The notes: a model not told the origin generated them from the sequence alone. A stretch of 64,000 nt of DNA from Candidatus Ruthia sp. Cpac_8_S14 (GCA_021730205.1 CP072533.1:186001-250000); one strand, 5' to 3'. Shown: positions 1-10,510, counted from the first letter of the stretch. Numbers and translations are program-made.

Positions 1-1
1 A

Positions 2-1537
2 GGTGGTTTTGGTCAAATTAAAACCGTGCTAGACTCATTGCGTGAAAGCGCAGGTGGCGTACAAAACACACTAACCTTAGATGGTGGCGATACTTGGCAA
101 GGCTCAGGCACTTCACTTTGGACGCGTGGTGCTGACATGGTTGAAGCTTGTAATATTCTAGGAGTAGATGTCATGGTTGGCCATTGGGAGTTTACTTATA
201 GAGAAGAAGAAACACTAAAAAACATTGGCTTTTTTAAAGGTGATTTTTTAGGTCAAAATGTACGCATTATAGAAGATGCATTAATGGCTGATGAGTACAT
301 CACCATGACTGAAAAGTATGGTAGCAATGGTCTGTTTGATGAAGATAAAGGGCTGCCATTCAAGCCTTATGTAATCAAAAATGTTGGTGGTTATCGTATT
401 GCAGTGATTGGTCAGGCCTTTCCAAGAACATCAAACACGAATCCGCAAAAATATTTTTTTCCAGACTGGTCGTTTGGTTTACGTGAGGATGAAATGAGTG
501 AGTTAGTTGTTGATATTCGTAAAAATGAAAAACCAGACGCCGTTATTATAATTTCGCATAATGGTATGGATGTTGATATCAAAATGGCATCACGTATTAT
601 TGGTATTGATGCAATTTTTGGTGGTCATACACATGATGGCATGCCTAAGCCTGTTGAAGTTAAAAATGCAGGCGGCGTTACTGTTGTTACTAATGCAGGC
701 TGTTCAGGTAAGTATATTGGTGTGATGGATTTGAACATTAAAGACCACAAAGTCATGGGTTATGAATACAAGATGCTACCTATCTTGACTGACTTTATTA
801 AGCCTAATGCGGCTATGGTGTCGTTTATTAATAAAATGCGCACTACTAAATATGATAAAAATGTGGTGGAAGCGCGTAGTACTGAGATGTCAAACAATCC
901 TGACCGTGTTGGTAAAACCTATGATGCAATTTTGACAGAAAAACTGTGCACGACCGAACAAACACTTTATCGTCGTGGTAATTTTATGGGCACTTGGGAT
1001 CAAGTATTGGTTAACTCATTACGTGAGGAGCACAATGCAGACTTTGCCATGTCAGCGGGTGTACGTTGGGGTACAAGCGTGCCAGCAGGGTACGACGTAA
1101 CGATGGAAGATTTAATGACCAACACCTCAATGACCTATGGCGAAACTTACGTGAGTGAGTTAAAAGGTGCGCACCTTAAAGAAATCTTAGAAGGTATTGC
1201 TGAAAACTTATTTGTACAAGATCCATATTTACAGTCAGGCGGCGATATGGTGCGTATGGGTGGTATGAATTATACGATTGACCCAGCTTTAGGCCTTGGT
1301 CAGCGTATTAGTAATATGAAAGATGATGAAGGTACGCCTATTGATTCGAATAAATCTTATAAAGTATCAGGTTGGGCGCAGGTAAGTAGTGTTGGTAATG
1401 GTCGTTTAATGTGGGATGTGGCAGCAGATTATTTGCGCAAAAAAAAGCATCTTAATCTGACTAAAGTTAATCATCCAACCATTAAGGGCGTGAACAATAA
1501 TTCTGGTATTGAAAACTATGATGGTGAGCTGATTTAG
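2..1537 (+). CDS. soxB: SoxB thiosulfohydrolase, 5' truncated by window edge
   Basis: SoxB is the periplasmic di-manganese hydrolase of the Sox thiosulfate-oxidation complex; it releases sulfate from the cysteine-bound sulfane on SoxYZ. The frame is open to the left edge, giving 511 visible residues of a protein usually near 560-590, so the signal peptide and first metal-binding motif lie outside the window. Visible metallophosphoesterase motifs are LDGGDTWQGSG, the GHWEFTY segment typical of SoxB rather than of ordinary 5'-nucleotidases, the ISHNG motif, and GGHTHDGMPKP. The C-terminal half is the 5'-nucleotidase C-terminal domain. An internal GTG at 26 is not the real start. It points to a lithotrophic sulfur oxidiser. 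Confidence 0.95.
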   Translation, partial: GGFGQIKTVLDSLRESAGGVQNTLTLDGGDTWQGSGTSLWTRGADMVEACNILGVDVMVGHWEFTYREEETLKNIGFFKGDFLGQNVRIIEDALMADEYITMTEKYGSNGLFDEDKGLPFKPYVIKNVGGYRIAVIGQAFPRTSNTNPQKYFFPDWSFGLREDEMSELVVDIRKNEKPDAVIIISHNGMDVDIKMASRIIGIDAIFGGHTHDGMPKPVEVKNAGGVTVVTNAGCSGKYIGVMDLNIKDHKVMGYEYKMLPILTDFIKPNAAMVSFINKMRTTKYDKNVVEARSTEMSNNPDRVGKTYDAILTEKLCTTEQTLYRRGNFMGTWDQVLVNSLREEHNADFAMSAGVRWGTSVPAGYDVTMEDLMTNTSMTYGETYVSELKGAHLKEILEGIAENLFVQDPYLQSGGDMVRMGGMNYTIDPALGLGQRISNMKDDEGTPIDSNKSYKVSGWAQVSSVGNGRLMWDVAADYLRKKKHLNLTKVNHPTIKGVNNNSGIENYDGELI

Positions 1538-1568
1538 ATTTTTTAATAAATATTATTTTAGTTTCGTG

Positions 1569-1794
1569 ATTTAGGCGAAAACCCTATACATATTAATGAT
1601 ACTGCTGTATGTATTCGTGCAGGTATTTTGTTGATTATCCCAATTTTATATGATTTTCACTTTGATTGATGTTGGTGTATGGCCCAACTTGGGGTGTGGT
1701 GCTCAATATAATTTCAGTGGACACTTTTGAAACTGATTGGAATGAGGTTAAGCGTAAAAAACAACAGCGTTTAGATAAGAAGAATAAAAAATAA
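1569..1794 (+). pseudogene. Decayed small membrane-protein gene
   Basis: No intact ORF is present. Pieces in different + frames join into a plausible small protein: one frame reads RDLGENPIHINDTAVCIRAG followed by a hydrophobic stretch (from about 1569); another reads TLIDVGVWP (about 1660-1685); a third reads WGVVLNIISVDTFETDW and then a very basic tail ending at the TAA at 1792-1794. At least two frameshifts separate them. The shape, with one or two membrane segments and a basic tail, is visible; the family is not recognised with certainty, and a DUF4395-like protein is only a guess. Confidence 0.45.
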
Positions 1795-2922
1795 ATGCCA
1801 TATTTGATCAAGATTATCGCCTTATTTTGGCTGTTGATTGGTGTGTCAATAGCAGATGTGGTCAAGCCTGCTTTGGTGGAAATCTCAATTTATTCTGATA
1901 AAAAAGTCACAGTTGTGATTGATTTAACTCTTGAAGCAGCCATGACTGATATTGGCACCCAATACAAAAAAACTGCAGACGCACCAAATTCAGCGCAATA
2001 CGACACACTTCGTTCATTAACAGCGGATGATTTGAGAAAACAATTCAAGATTTTTGAAGCTGAGTTTTTGAGTCATATTTTATTAACAATCAATGGAATG
2101 CCTCGGCAGCTAACACTTATTTCGGCAAAGGTTGATATTGTGGGTTATAAGAAAAGACCCAGAAAAACCCTGTTAACTTATTCAACCCAACTGAGCAAAT
2201 GGCCAAAGACTCTGTCATGGCAATACAATAAAGCCTATGGAGATAGTGCATTGCGTTATCAAGTATATAAAGAGGGTGAATATAATTGGAGTCAGTGGCG
2301 TTGGTTGCGTAATGGCGTACCAAGCGGTGTGATTGATATTAACTATCCAGAATCAATGACAACCATGCAAAGGATGTTGCAATTTGTAAGCATTGGTTTT
2401 GATCACGTTATTCCATTAGGTTGGGATCATATTTTATTTATTATTGGCATGGCATTGTCTTCATTGGCATGGCGACGATTATTATTATTAATCAGCGCTT
2501 TTACGCTAGCACATACTTTAACATTGGGCTTAGCAATGCTTGGCGTTGTGGAAATATCAGGGCGAATTATTGAACCACTAATTGCTTTTTCAATTGCTTA
2601 TGTAGCGATTGAAAATTTATTGCCCAATCAATCCATCAAGCGAAAGAACATCATCGTATTCTTATTTGGACTTGTGCATGGCCTAGGTTTTGCCAGTATG
2701 TTAAAAAGTTTTAAAATGTCATCAGACAATTTTTTAACCACACTAATCAGTTTCAATGTCGGTGTTGAGTTGGCGCAAATTGTGATTGTATCAAGTGTGG
2801 TGCTAATCTTATTTTTTATAAAATCACTGAATTTAGATTATAAAAAAATAGCCATCATTCCAACCTCAATTGTTATTGCTTTAATTGGAACTTGGTGGGG
2901 TATAAATCGATTAATAGGCTAA
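1795..2922 (+). CDS. HupE/UreJ-family membrane protein
   Basis: This 375-residue protein has an N-terminal hydrophobic segment (about residues 5-20, probably a signal peptide), a soluble domain of about 180 residues, and a C-terminal block of about six membrane helices from residue 195. The C-terminal block carries the HupE/UreJ_2 signature: FDHVIPLGWDHILFIIG, then AFTLAHTLTLGLA, and FLFGLVHGLGFAS. The histidine-rich membrane motifs suggest metal (nickel or cobalt) handling in the family, but the substrate of this long form is not known. It begins directly after the decayed ORF upstream and converges on kdsD with a 6-bp gap. Confidence 0.8.
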   Translation: MPYLIKIIALFWLLIGVSIADVVKPALVEISIYSDKKVTVVIDLTLEAAMTDIGTQYKKTADAPNSAQYDTLRSLTADDLRKQFKIFEAEFLSHILLTINGMPRQLTLISAKVDIVGYKKRPRKTLLTYSTQLSKWPKTLSWQYNKAYGDSALRYQVYKEGEYNWSQWRWLRNGVPSGVIDINYPESMTTMQRMLQFVSIGFDHVIPLGWDHILFIIGMALSSLAWRRLLLLISAFTLAHTLTLGLAMLGVVEISGRIIEPLIAFSIAYVAIENLLPNQSIKRKNIIVFLFGLVHGLGFASMLKSFKMSSDNFLTTLISFNVGVELAQIVIVSSVVLILFFIKSLNLDYKKIAIIPTSIVIALIGTWWGINRLIG

Positions 2923-2928
2923 AGATTT

Positions 2929-3894
2929 TTAAATAATTTTTGCTTGCATCAGGGTGTGGGTATTAATCGCACCAAGGACTTGGTTGTTATCATCAACGAC
3001 GGGTAATGAGTTTAAGTTAAATTCATCCATCATTTGCACTGCTGCCATAGCAGGCTTGTCCTTTGAGATTGATTGGCAATTAGGCGTCATAACTTCGCCA
3101 ATAGTTAGATTTCGAATATTGGGGTGTGTTTCAAGTACACGTCTTAGATCACCATCTGTAAAAATACCCTTTAAAATGTTGTTATCAGTAATTAATACCA
3201 TGCCTAAGGTTTTTTGACTCATTACCAATAAGGTGTCTAGCAATTTAACATCAGCACTGACAATGGGTATATCATCCCCTGTTTTCATAATGGTACTGAC
3301 AAAGGTTAGCAAGCGACGACCTAGCGCACCTGATGGGTGTGAACGGGCAAAGTCATCCACACTAAATCCTTTATTGATTAATAAACTGATTGCTAGTGCA
3401 TCACCCATGACTAAGGCCACTGTGGTTGAAGAAGTTGGAGCTAAATTATACGGGCAAGCTTCTTTTTCAACGTTGACATCAAGATGTACATCGCTAATCT
3501 TACCAATTGAGGAGTTTGCACTTTTTGTCATGCTAATGATTAATACACTGAGACGTTTAATAATCGGTATTAAGATCATAATTTCGTCAGATTCGCCAGA
3601 GTAAGAAATAGCAATTACCACATCTTCTTGTGTAATCATGCCCAGGTCGCCATGCCCAGCTTCACCAGGGTGAATAGCAAAGGCAGGTGTGCCAGTAGAG
3701 GCAAGTGTGGCAGCAATTTTACCTGCAATATGTCCAGATTTTCCCATGCCAATTAACACCACTTTGCCAGTGCAATTTTGGATTAATTGACAAGCATCAA
3801 GAAAGTTTTGATTAAGGCCATCAGCCAGCATTGTTACGGCTTGTGCTTCAGTTAAAATGACTTTTTTTGCAGACCGTAATAGTGAGTTGGACAT
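2929..3894 (-). CDS. kdsD: Arabinose-5-phosphate isomerase KdsD
   Basis: KdsD converts ribulose-5-phosphate to arabinose-5-phosphate, the first step of KDO synthesis for lipopolysaccharide. An N-terminal SIS sugar-isomerase domain (about residues 20-180; GMGKSGHIAGKIAATLASTG, HPGEAGHGDLGM, SYSGESDEI) is followed by two CBS domains (about 195-320, including FTDGDLRRVLE). The frame is open up to a codon at 3966, but I choose the ATG at 3894 (MSNSLLRSA, 321 residues), which fits the family length; the extra 24 residues have no counterpart. Its usual partners kdsC and the lpt genes are not adjacent here. Confidence 0.93.
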   Translation of the reverse strand: MSNSLLRSAKKVILTEAQAVTMLADGLNQNFLDACQLIQNCTGKVVLIGMGKSGHIAGKIAATLASTGTPAFAIHPGEAGHGDLGMITQEDVVIAISYSGESDEIMILIPIIKRLSVLIISMTKSANSSIGKISDVHLDVNVEKEACPYNLAPTSSTTVALVMGDALAISLLINKGFSVDDFARSHPSGALGRRLLTFVSTIMKTGDDIPIVSADVKLLDTLLVMSQKTLGMVLITDNNILKGIFTDGDLRRVLETHPNIRNLTIGEVMTPNCQSISKDKPAMAAVQMMDEFNLNSLPVVDDNNQVLGAINTHTLMQAKII

Positions 3895-3970
3895 GGTTAA
3901 TAACACATTGACGTAACGAGTGTTAATTTTATCAACACATAAGACAGGTGAGTAAAGAAAAAACAAAAAA

Positions 3971-4385
3971 TTTATTTGTATAGGTAATATTTGTCGCTCA
4001 CCAATAGAGGAGGATATTTAAGAGCGAAAATGGAAAAACGTGGTGTTAAATACTTGTTTGAAATAAGCTCTGAAGGCACTCACGCTAGCAATTAGCCGCT
4101 AATAAATGTCACGTTGATTTTTTATCCTATCAACGGGTAAAAAAAGTGCATGAGAACGACTTTTATCACTATGATTATTTTTTGCTATGGACACTTCAAA
4201 CTTGAGCGTCTTATACTCTATTTGTCCAATACGAGTACCGAACTAAACTTCCATTAATGTTAGATAACATTTTCAATAATTAAGGCGAAAGTGTGCCCGA
4301 CCCTTACTTTGAAGGGCGTTTTGATGAGGGAAATGCTAGATTGTGTCAGTAGTTTTTTATTGCAAAGTTTGTTAAAAGAATCTCT
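3971..4385 (+). pseudogene. Low-molecular-weight protein tyrosine phosphatase remnant
   Basis: Broken fragments in several + frames match LMW-PTP in order. FICIGNICRSPI at 3971-4006 preserves the catalytic P-loop C-X5-R (Cys codon 3977-3979, Arg codon 3995-3997). FEISSEGTHASN follows at about 4059-4094 and ends at a TAG. FAMDTSNLSVLYSICP lies near 4180-4230. VPDPYFEGRFDE (about 4293-4330) carries the Asp-Pro general-acid motif. Stops and frameshifts between the pieces rule out an intact product. A GTG at 3948 begins a reading frame that would join the P-loop frame after one shift. Divergent from kdsD and ending just upstream of the rpsL promoter. Confidence 0.8.
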
Positions 4386-4395
4386 GTAAATCTTA

Positions 4396-4425
4396 TTGAC
4401 ATAGGCACGCCTAGCAAAGTATAAT
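4396..4425 (+). promoter_or_regulatory. Consensus sigma-70 promoter for the str operon
   Basis: TTGACA at 4396-4401 and TATAAT at 4420-4425, both perfect, are separated by an 18-bp spacer. The predicted start near 4432 leaves a leader of about 90 nt before the rpsL ATG. It is the strongest promoter match I found in the window and fits the head of a ribosomal-protein operon. Confidence 0.85.
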
Positions 4426-4522
4426 GCCTCGCTTTATTGTCTTTAAAGAAAAAACCAAAAGACGATTTAATAACTTAAATACATTAACTTAAATGCATTA
4501 TAAATTTTGGAGAAATTGCAAT

Positions 4523-4897
4523 ATGTCAACGATTAATCAATTGGTACGTAATCCACGTAAGAAGAAAGTCATCAAAAGTGGTGTGCCAGCGTTAGACAGC
4601 TGCCCTCAAAAACGTGGTGTTTGTACTCGTGTGTATACCACAACTCCTAAAAAGCCTAACTCAGCACTTAGAAAAGTTGCTCGTGTTCGACTCACTAATG
4701 CCAACGAAGTAACGACCTATATTGCTGGTGAAGGCCACAACTTACAAGAACACTCAGTGATTCTTATTCGTGGTGGTCGTGTGAAAGATTTACCTGGTGT
4801 TCGTTACCACACAGTTCGTGGTGCATTAGATACAACAGGCGTTGATGGCAGAATGCAAGGCCGCTCTAAATATGGTACTAAAAGACCAAAGAAATAA
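4523..4897 (+). CDS. rpsL: 30S ribosomal protein S12
   Basis: S12 sits at the decoding centre of the small subunit and monitors codon-anticodon pairing. The 124-residue protein has the family hallmarks [11 protein letters not shown] and [13 protein letters not shown]. Lys43 and the lysine in VKDLPG are the streptomycin-sensitive (wild-type) residues. I choose the ATG at 4523 ([10 protein letters not shown]), preceded by a GGAGA ribosome-binding site at 4509-4513, rather than the in-frame ATG at 4493, which would add ten unmatched residues. First gene of the str operon rpsL-rpsG-fusA-tuf. Confidence 0.98.
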   Translation: MSTINQLVRNPRKKKVIKSGVPALDSCPQKRGVCTRVYTTTPKKPNSALRKVARVRLTNANEVTTYIAGEGHNLQEHSVILIRGGRVKDLPGVRYHTVRGALDTTGVDGRMQGRSKYGTKRPKK

Positions 4898-4914
4898 GCA
4901 ATGACAATAATTAA

Positions 4915-5397
<483 letters not shown>

Positions 5398-5417
5398 ACA
5401 CACAGGACACAAGAAGA

Positions 5418-7523
5418 ATGGCAAGAACAACCCCACTTGATCGTTATCGTAATGTTGGTATTATGGCACATATTGATGCCGGAAAAACAACCACGACAGA
5501 ACGCATTTTATTGTACACAGGCCGTACTCATAAAATTGGTGAGGTGCATGATGGTGGTGCAACCATGGACTGGATGGAGCAAGAGCAAGAGCGTGGTATT
5601 ACCATTACTTCTGCAGCAACCACTTGTTTTTGGCAGGGCATGGATAAGCAGTTTGAAGACCATCGTATTAATATTATTGACACACCGGGACATGTTGACT
5701 TTACCATTGAGGTTGAGCGTTCATTAAAAGTATTAGATGGTGCTTGTGCTGTATTCTGCGCAGTTGGTGGTGTAGAGCCTCAGTCAGAAACGGTTTGGCG
5801 TCAAGCGAATAAATACAACGTACCAAGAATTGGTTTTGTTAATAAAATGGATCGCGCTGGCGCGGACTTTTTGCGTGTTTGCGAGCAAATTAAAACACGC
5901 TTAGGTGGCAATCCAGTACCCATGCAAATTGTCATTGGTGCTGAGGAAAATTTTGAAGGCGTGATAGACTTAATCAGCATGAAAGCTATTTTTTGGAACG
6001 AAGCTGATCAAGGTGCAACTTACGAAACAAGAGGTATTCCTGCAGAATTACAAGAGTTGGCAGAGGAAAAACGTGAGCTCATGATTGAATCTGCTGCTGA
6101 GGCGAATGATGAGTTAATGGAAAAATACCTTGAAGAAGGTGAACTGAGTCATGATGAAATTAGAGAAGGCATTCGCTCACAAACCATTAAGAGTGAAATT
6201 ATTCCAATGTTTTGCGGTTCTGCCTTTAAAAATAAAGGTGTACAAGCTGTGTTAGATGCCATGATTATGTATATGCCATCACCATTAGATGTGGATGCTA
6301 TTACAGGCATATTGGATGACAAAGATGAGACACTTGCTCTTAGAAAATCGGATGATGATGAACCATTTGCCGCACTAGCATTTAAAATTGCAACCGATCC
6401 ATTTGTGGGTAATTTGACTTTTTTCCGTGTATATTCGGGCGTATTAAAAGCAGGTGATTTTGTATATAACTCATCTAAAGGCAAAAAAGAACGCATTGGT
6501 CGTATGGTGCAAATGCACGCCAATGAGCGTGAAGAAATTAAAGAAGTGCGTGCAGGTGACATTGCCGCAGCAATCGGTCTTAAAGATGTCACGACAGGTG
6601 ATACTTTGTGTGACTTTAAACAGAAGATTGTTTTAGAAAGAATGGAATTCCCTGAATCAGTGATTGCCTTAGCGGTAGAGCCTAAAACTAAGGCAGATCA
6701 AGAAAAAATGGGCATTGTGCTTGGTAAATTGGCTGCTGAAGATCCTTCTTTTCGTGTGTCGACTGATGAAGAGTCAGGTCAAACTATTATTGCAGGTATG
6801 GGCGAGCTCCACTTGGATATTATTGTTGATCGTATGGTTCGCGAATTTGATGTTGAATGTAACGTTGGTGCACCACAAGTTTCTTATCGTGAGACCATTA
6901 CAACCATGGTTGAGCATCAGTATAAATTTGCTAAGCAATCTGGTGGTCGTGGTCAATATGGCCATGTATATTTACGAATTGAGCCTCAAGAGCCGGGTGG
7001 TGCTGGTTATGAGTTTGTTGATGAAATTAAGGGTGGTGTTATCCCTAAAGAGTATGTACCTGCAGTAAATAAAGGTATTCAAGAGCAAATGGAAAATGGC
7101 GTATTGGCTGGCTTTCCTTTAGTTGATATTAAAGTAACTGTTTACGATGGTTCTTATCATGATGTTGACTCAAATGAGATGGCATTTAAAATTGCAGCCA
7201 GTAAGTGCTTGAGTGAAGGTGTTAGAATGGCTAACCCTCAATTACTTGAGCCAATGATGACGGTTGAAGTTTCAACGCCTGAAGGCTATATGGGCGATGT
7301 GATGGGCGATATTAATAGGCGTCGTGGTATTGTCGGTGCGATGGAAGATACACCTGCAGGTAAGCAAGTTAAGGCAGAAGTCCCTTTAGCAGAAATGTTT
7401 GGTTATGCCAATGATTTGCGCTCAATGACACAAGGCCGAGCAAGCTATTCAATGGAATTTGTAAAATATACAGCAGCGCCCAAAAACGTGGTTGATAAAG
7501 TGATTGAAAAATTAAATAAGTAA
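5418..7523 (+). CDS. fusA: Elongation factor G
   Basis: EF-G is the GTPase that drives translocation on the ribosome and, with RRF, ribosome recycling. The 701-residue protein is full length. The G domain has the P-loop [15 protein letters not shown], the switch segment [11 protein letters not shown], the DTPGHVDFT motif and the NKMD specificity motif. Domains II-V follow, including GMGELHLDI and the domain IV segment GGRGQYGHV. Lies 20 bp after rpsG and 10 bp before tuf, as expected for the str operon. Confidence 0.98.
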   Translation: MARTTPLDRYRNVGIMAHIDAGKTTTTERILLYTGRTHKIGEVHDGGATMDWMEQEQERGITITSAATTCFWQGMDKQFEDHRINIIDTPGHVDFTIEVERSLKVLDGACAVFCAVGGVEPQSETVWRQANKYNVPRIGFVNKMDRAGADFLRVCEQIKTRLGGNPVPMQIVIGAEENFEGVIDLISMKAIFWNEADQGATYETRGIPAELQELAEEKRELMIESAAEANDELMEKYLEEGELSHDEIREGIRSQTIKSEIIPMFCGSAFKNKGVQAVLDAMIMYMPSPLDVDAITGILDDKDETLALRKSDDDEPFAALAFKIATDPFVGNLTFFRVYSGVLKAGDFVYNSSKGKKERIGRMVQMHANEREEIKEVRAGDIAAAIGLKDVTTGDTLCDFKQKIVLERMEFPESVIALAVEPKTKADQEKMGIVLGKLAAEDPSFRVSTDEESGQTIIAGMGELHLDIIVDRMVREFDVECNVGAPQVSYRETITTMVEHQYKFAKQSGGRGQYGHVYLRIEPQEPGGAGYEFVDEIKGGVIPKEYVPAVNKGIQEQMENGVLAGFPLVDIKVTVYDGSYHDVDSNEMAFKIAASKCLSEGVRMANPQLLEPMMTVEVSTPEGYMGDVMGDINRRRGIVGAMEDTPAGKQVKAEVPLAEMFGYANDLRSMTQGRASYSMEFVKYTAAPKNVVDKVIEKLNK

Positions 7524-7533
7524 GGGGAATAAA

Positions 7534-8724
7534 ATGTCAAAAGAAAAATTCGAAAGAACCAAACCACACGTCAACGTCGGCACAATCGGTCACGTTGACC
7601 ACGGCAAAACCACACTCACAGCCGCCATCACTAAAGTTATGGCGGAAGCGCGCGGTGGCGAATTCAAAGATTATGCAGATATTGATAATGCTCCTGAAGA
7701 AAGAGAACGCGGTATTACCATCTCAACAGCTCATGTAGAGTATGAGTCTGAAGTTCGTCACTACGCACACGTTGACTGTCCAGGACACGCTGATTACGTT
7801 AAAAACATGATTACAGGTGCTGCTCAAATGGACGGCGCTATTATTGTCATTGCCGCCACAGACGGTCCAATGGCTCAAACCCGTGAGCACATTCTATTAT
7901 CTAAGCAAGTAGGCGTACCTTACATCGTTGTTTACATGAACAAAGCCGATATGGTTGATGATGAAGAATTAGTTGAATTGGTTGAAATGGAAATCCGTGA
8001 GCTATTAGACGAATACGATTTCTCAGGTGATGACACCCCGGTTATCTTCGGTTCAGCACTGAAAGCTTTAGAAGGCGACACCTCAGATATTGGCGTGCCT
8101 TCCATTATTAAATTAGTAGAAGCACTAGACACCTACATTCCAACCCCTAAGCGTGACACAGATAAATCCTTCATCATGCCAATTGAGGATGTATTCTCAA
8201 TTTCAGGTCGTGGTACTGTGGTAACAGGTCGTATTGAAGCAGGCATTGTTAATGTCGGTGACGAGTTAGAGATCGTTGGCATTAAAGACACTCAAACCAC
8301 CACTTGTACAGGTGTTGAAATATTTAGAAAGTTACTTGATTCAGGCGAGGCAGGTGACAACGTTGGTGTGTTACTTCGTGGTACCAAGCGTGAAGAAGTT
8401 GAGCGTGGTCAAGTATTGGCTAAGCCAGGTTCAATCAAGCCACATTCAAAGTTTGAAGCTGAAGTTTATATTTTAAACAAAGATGAGGGTGGTCGTCATA
8501 CCCCATTCTTTAGCAACTATCGTCCACAGTTCTATTTTAGAACAACAGATGTGACAGGTGCTTGTCAGCTACCTGATGGTGTAGAGATGGTGATGCCAGG
8601 TGACAACGTGAAAATGCAAGTAGAATTATTGTCACCAGTCGCTATGGAAGATGGTTTAAGATTTGCTATTAGAGAGGGTGGTCGTACGGTGGGTGCGGGT
8701 GTGGTTTCTAAGGTGACGGGTTAG
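7534..8724 (+). CDS. tuf: Elongation factor Tu
   Basis: EF-Tu delivers aminoacyl-tRNA to the ribosomal A site. The 396-residue protein has P-loop [30 protein letters not shown], the MNKADM specificity motif (family consensus NKxD) and the C-terminal beta-barrel domains II and III ending in VSKVTG. The 5' part is visibly richer in C-ending codons than neighbouring genes, probably selection for high expression. Only one tuf copy lies in this window. A terminator follows at once. Confidence 0.98.
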   Translation: MSKEKFERTKPHVNVGTIGHVDHGKTTLTAAITKVMAEARGGEFKDYADIDNAPEERERGITISTAHVEYESEVRHYAHVDCPGHADYVKNMITGAAQMDGAIIVIAATDGPMAQTREHILLSKQVGVPYIVVYMNKADMVDDEELVELVEMEIRELLDEYDFSGDDTPVIFGSALKALEGDTSDIGVPSIIKLVEALDTYIPTPKRDTDKSFIMPIEDVFSISGRGTVVTGRIEAGIVNVGDELEIVGIKDTQTTTCTGVEIFRKLLDSGEAGDNVGVLLRGTKREEVERGQVLAKPGSIKPHSKFEAEVYILNKDEGGRHTPFFSNYRPQFYFRTTDVTGACQLPDGVEMVMPGDNVKMQVELLSPVAMEDGLRFAIREGGRTVGAGVVSKVTG

Positions 8725-8729
8725 ATTAG

Positions 8730-8759
8730 TTGATTAAGGCGCAAAGTTTATTGTATAAT
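8730..8759 (+). promoter_or_regulatory. Promoter for the S10 operon, nested in the tuf terminator
   Basis: TTGATT (8730-8735) and a perfect TATAAT (8754-8759) with an 18-bp spacer. The -10 box lies in the loop of the tuf terminator, so the start would fall near 8766, about 50 nt upstream of rpsJ. The -35 box is only a partial match. Confidence 0.55.
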
Positions 8760-8771
8760 TTTGCGTTTTTT
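8740..8771 (+). terminator. tuf terminator hairpin with T-run
   Basis: CGCAAA (8740-8745) pairs with TTTGCG (8760-8765) across a 14-nt loop, followed by six T residues (8766-8771). The short stem and long loop make it a modest terminator. The loop holds the -10 box of the next promoter. Confidence 0.55.
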
Positions 8772-8814
8772 GTTTGAGAAATTTGCAATGCAAATAGATA
8801 GGATATAAAGGCAC

Positions 8815-9126
8815 ATGAGCAATCAAAATATTAGAATTAAATTAAAAGCATTTGATCATCGTTTGATCGATAAATCAACGCTTGAAATTGTGGAAACAGC
8901 TAAGCGCACAGGTGCCAGTGTTAGAGGTCCAATTCCTCTACCCACCAAGAAAGAGCGTTTCACTGTATTGACTTCTCCTCATGTTAACAAGAAGGCAAGA
9001 GATCAATACGAATTAAGAACTTACGCTAGGTTAATGGATATTATTAGCCCAACAGACAAAACAGTAGATGCGTTGATGAAGTTAGATTTGGCAGCAGGTG
9101 TTGATGTTGCAATTAAGCTTAATTAA
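8815..9126 (+). CDS. rpsJ: 30S ribosomal protein S10
   Basis: S10 is a 30S head protein and, as NusE, a partner of NusB/NusG in antitermination. The 103-residue product starts [19 protein letters not shown], with [17 protein letters not shown] and [13 protein letters not shown], all diagnostic. First gene of the S10 operon, expressed from the promoter just upstream. The leader of about 90 nt is too short for the E. coli L4-responsive leader, so control by L4 is uncertain. Confidence 0.97.
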   Translation: MSNQNIRIKLKAFDHRLIDKSTLEIVETAKRTGASVRGPIPLPTKKERFTVLTSPHVNKKARDQYELRTYARLMDIISPTDKTVDALMKLDLAAGVDVAIKLN

Positions 9127-9162
9127 GCAACAAAAGCAAGTAAATAATTTAGGAATAAGACT

Positions 9163-9876
9163 ATGGCAATGGGTTTAGTAGGACAAAAAATAGGAATGAC
9201 ACGCTTGATAAGCGATGACTCTATCACACCAGTGAGTGTAATTAAAATTGAGCCCAATCGTATTGTTCAAACAAGAACGATTGATACAGATGGCTATAGT
9301 GCTATTCAAGTAACGACAGGGATGAAAGTAAATAAAAAAGGCGAAGCCAAAGTGCGTCGCATACCCGCTGCGATTAAAGGTCATTATGCTAAAGCCTCTC
9401 AAGAAATTGGCCTGGGGCTTTGGGAATTTAGACTAAAGGCTGATGAAATAACCGATGCAACAAGTGTTGATATTTCATTATTTGGTGCTGGTCATTATAT
9501 TGATGTTATCGGCAGATCTAAAGGTAAAGGGTTTCAAGGTGGTGTAAAGCGCTATAATTTCCAAATGCAAGACGCCACTCATGGTAACTCAATTTCTCAT
9601 CGTGCTATTGGCTCTACAGGACAATGTCAAGAGCCAGGTCGTGTATTTAAAGGCAAAAAAATGGCTGGACATATGGGTGATGAACAAGTAACTCAAGAAT
9701 GTCTCAAGGTTGTTAAAGTGGACAGTGAAAGAAACATCATTTTTGTTAAAGGCTCAATTCCTGGTGCAACCAAGGGCTTTGTTAAAGTTTCTTTATCACC
9801 TAAGAAAGATAAGATTAATCAAGAAGTTAGCAAAAGTATTCAAAATCAAGTAACTGATGAAGTTGCCCTAAACTGA
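9163..9876 (+). CDS. rplC: 50S ribosomal protein L3, with C-terminal extension
   Basis: L3 is an early 23S-binding protein whose central loop reaches toward the peptidyl-transferase centre. The loop GSTGQCQEPGRVFKGKKMAG contains the glutamine that PrmB methylates in E. coli. At 237 residues it is about 25-28 longer than E. coli L3; the extra residues (about 211-237) form a polar lysine/glutamine/serine-rich tail ending EVALN with no recognised motif. The tail is in frame up to a TGA 17 bp before rplD. Confidence 0.96.
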   Translation: MAMGLVGQKIGMTRLISDDSITPVSVIKIEPNRIVQTRTIDTDGYSAIQVTTGMKVNKKGEAKVRRIPAAIKGHYAKASQEIGLGLWEFRLKADEITDATSVDISLFGAGHYIDVIGRSKGKGFQGGVKRYNFQMQDATHGNSISHRAIGSTGQCQEPGRVFKGKKMAGHMGDEQVTQECLKVVKVDSERNIIFVKGSIPGATKGFVKVSLSPKKDKINQEVSKSIQNQVTDEVALN

Positions 9877-9895
9877 ACAAACGTAAAGGTTTAAG

Positions 9896-10510
9896 ATGAA
9901 ATTAAAAGTATTAAATATAAGTACAAATAAGTCAAGCACAATTGAGGTGGCTGATACTATTTTTGCAAGAGATTTTAACCAATCATTGGTTCACCAAGTG
10001 ACCACAGCCTATATGTCTGGTGGTCGTCAAGGCTCCAAAGCACAAAAAAATCGTTCTGCTGTTAGTGGTGGCGGCAAGAGACCTTGGGCGCAAAAGGGCA
10101 CAGGTCGTGCCCGTGCTGGTACTACTCGTGCTCCTATTTGGCGTTCAGGTGGTGTGACATTTGCAGCCACGCCAAGAAGTTATGCGCAAAAGGTTAATAA
10201 GAAAATGTACAAGGGTGCAATCAGTGTTATTTTTTCTGAACTTGCTCAATCTGAACGTTTAAAGGTGGTGTCAGAGTTTGACATTAAGGAGATTAAAACT
10301 AAAAATGTCACAGCATTACTCAAAGCACTTAATGTTAAAGATGCTTTATTAATCACTGATAAATTAGATGAGAATTTATATTTATCTTCTCGTAATTTAC
10401 ATCATGTTGGTGTTTGTGATACACAAAGTATTAACCCAGTTAGTTTGATTGGCTATGACAATGTTGTGGTAACTGAGGCGGCACTCAAAAAAATTGAGGC
10501 AATGTTATGA
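9896..10510 (+). CDS. rplD: 50S ribosomal protein L4
   Basis: L4 lines the peptide exit tunnel and in E. coli represses its own operon by attenuation and translation control. The 204-residue protein has the long tunnel loop [19 protein letters not shown] and the [16 protein letters not shown] segment. Its TGA overlaps the ATG of rplW by 4 bp (ATGA), indicating translational coupling. Confidence 0.97.
   Translation: MKLKVLNISTNKSSTIEVADTIFARDFNQSLVHQVTTAYMSGGRQGSKAQKNRSAVSGGGKRPWAQKGTGRARAGTTRAPIWRSGGVTFAATPRSYAQKVNKKMYKGAISVIFSELAQSERLKVVSEFDIKEIKTKNVTALLKALNVKDALLITDKLDENLYLSSRNLHHVGVCDTQSINPVSLIGYDNVVVTEAALKKIEAML

Noticed and set aside
1635..1865. 76-codon minus-strand ORF
   Set aside because: Overlaps the remnant and the start of the HupE-like gene; composition and lack of motifs mark it as a shadow.
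3948..3981. GTG-started frame before the phosphatase remnant as a separate small gene
   Set aside because: It is 11 codons long, ends at TAG, and joins the phosphatase frame after a one-base shift, so it is the dead gene's start.
6149..6592. 147-codon minus-strand ORF
   Set aside because: Antisense shadow inside fusA; no ribosome-binding site and no family resemblance.
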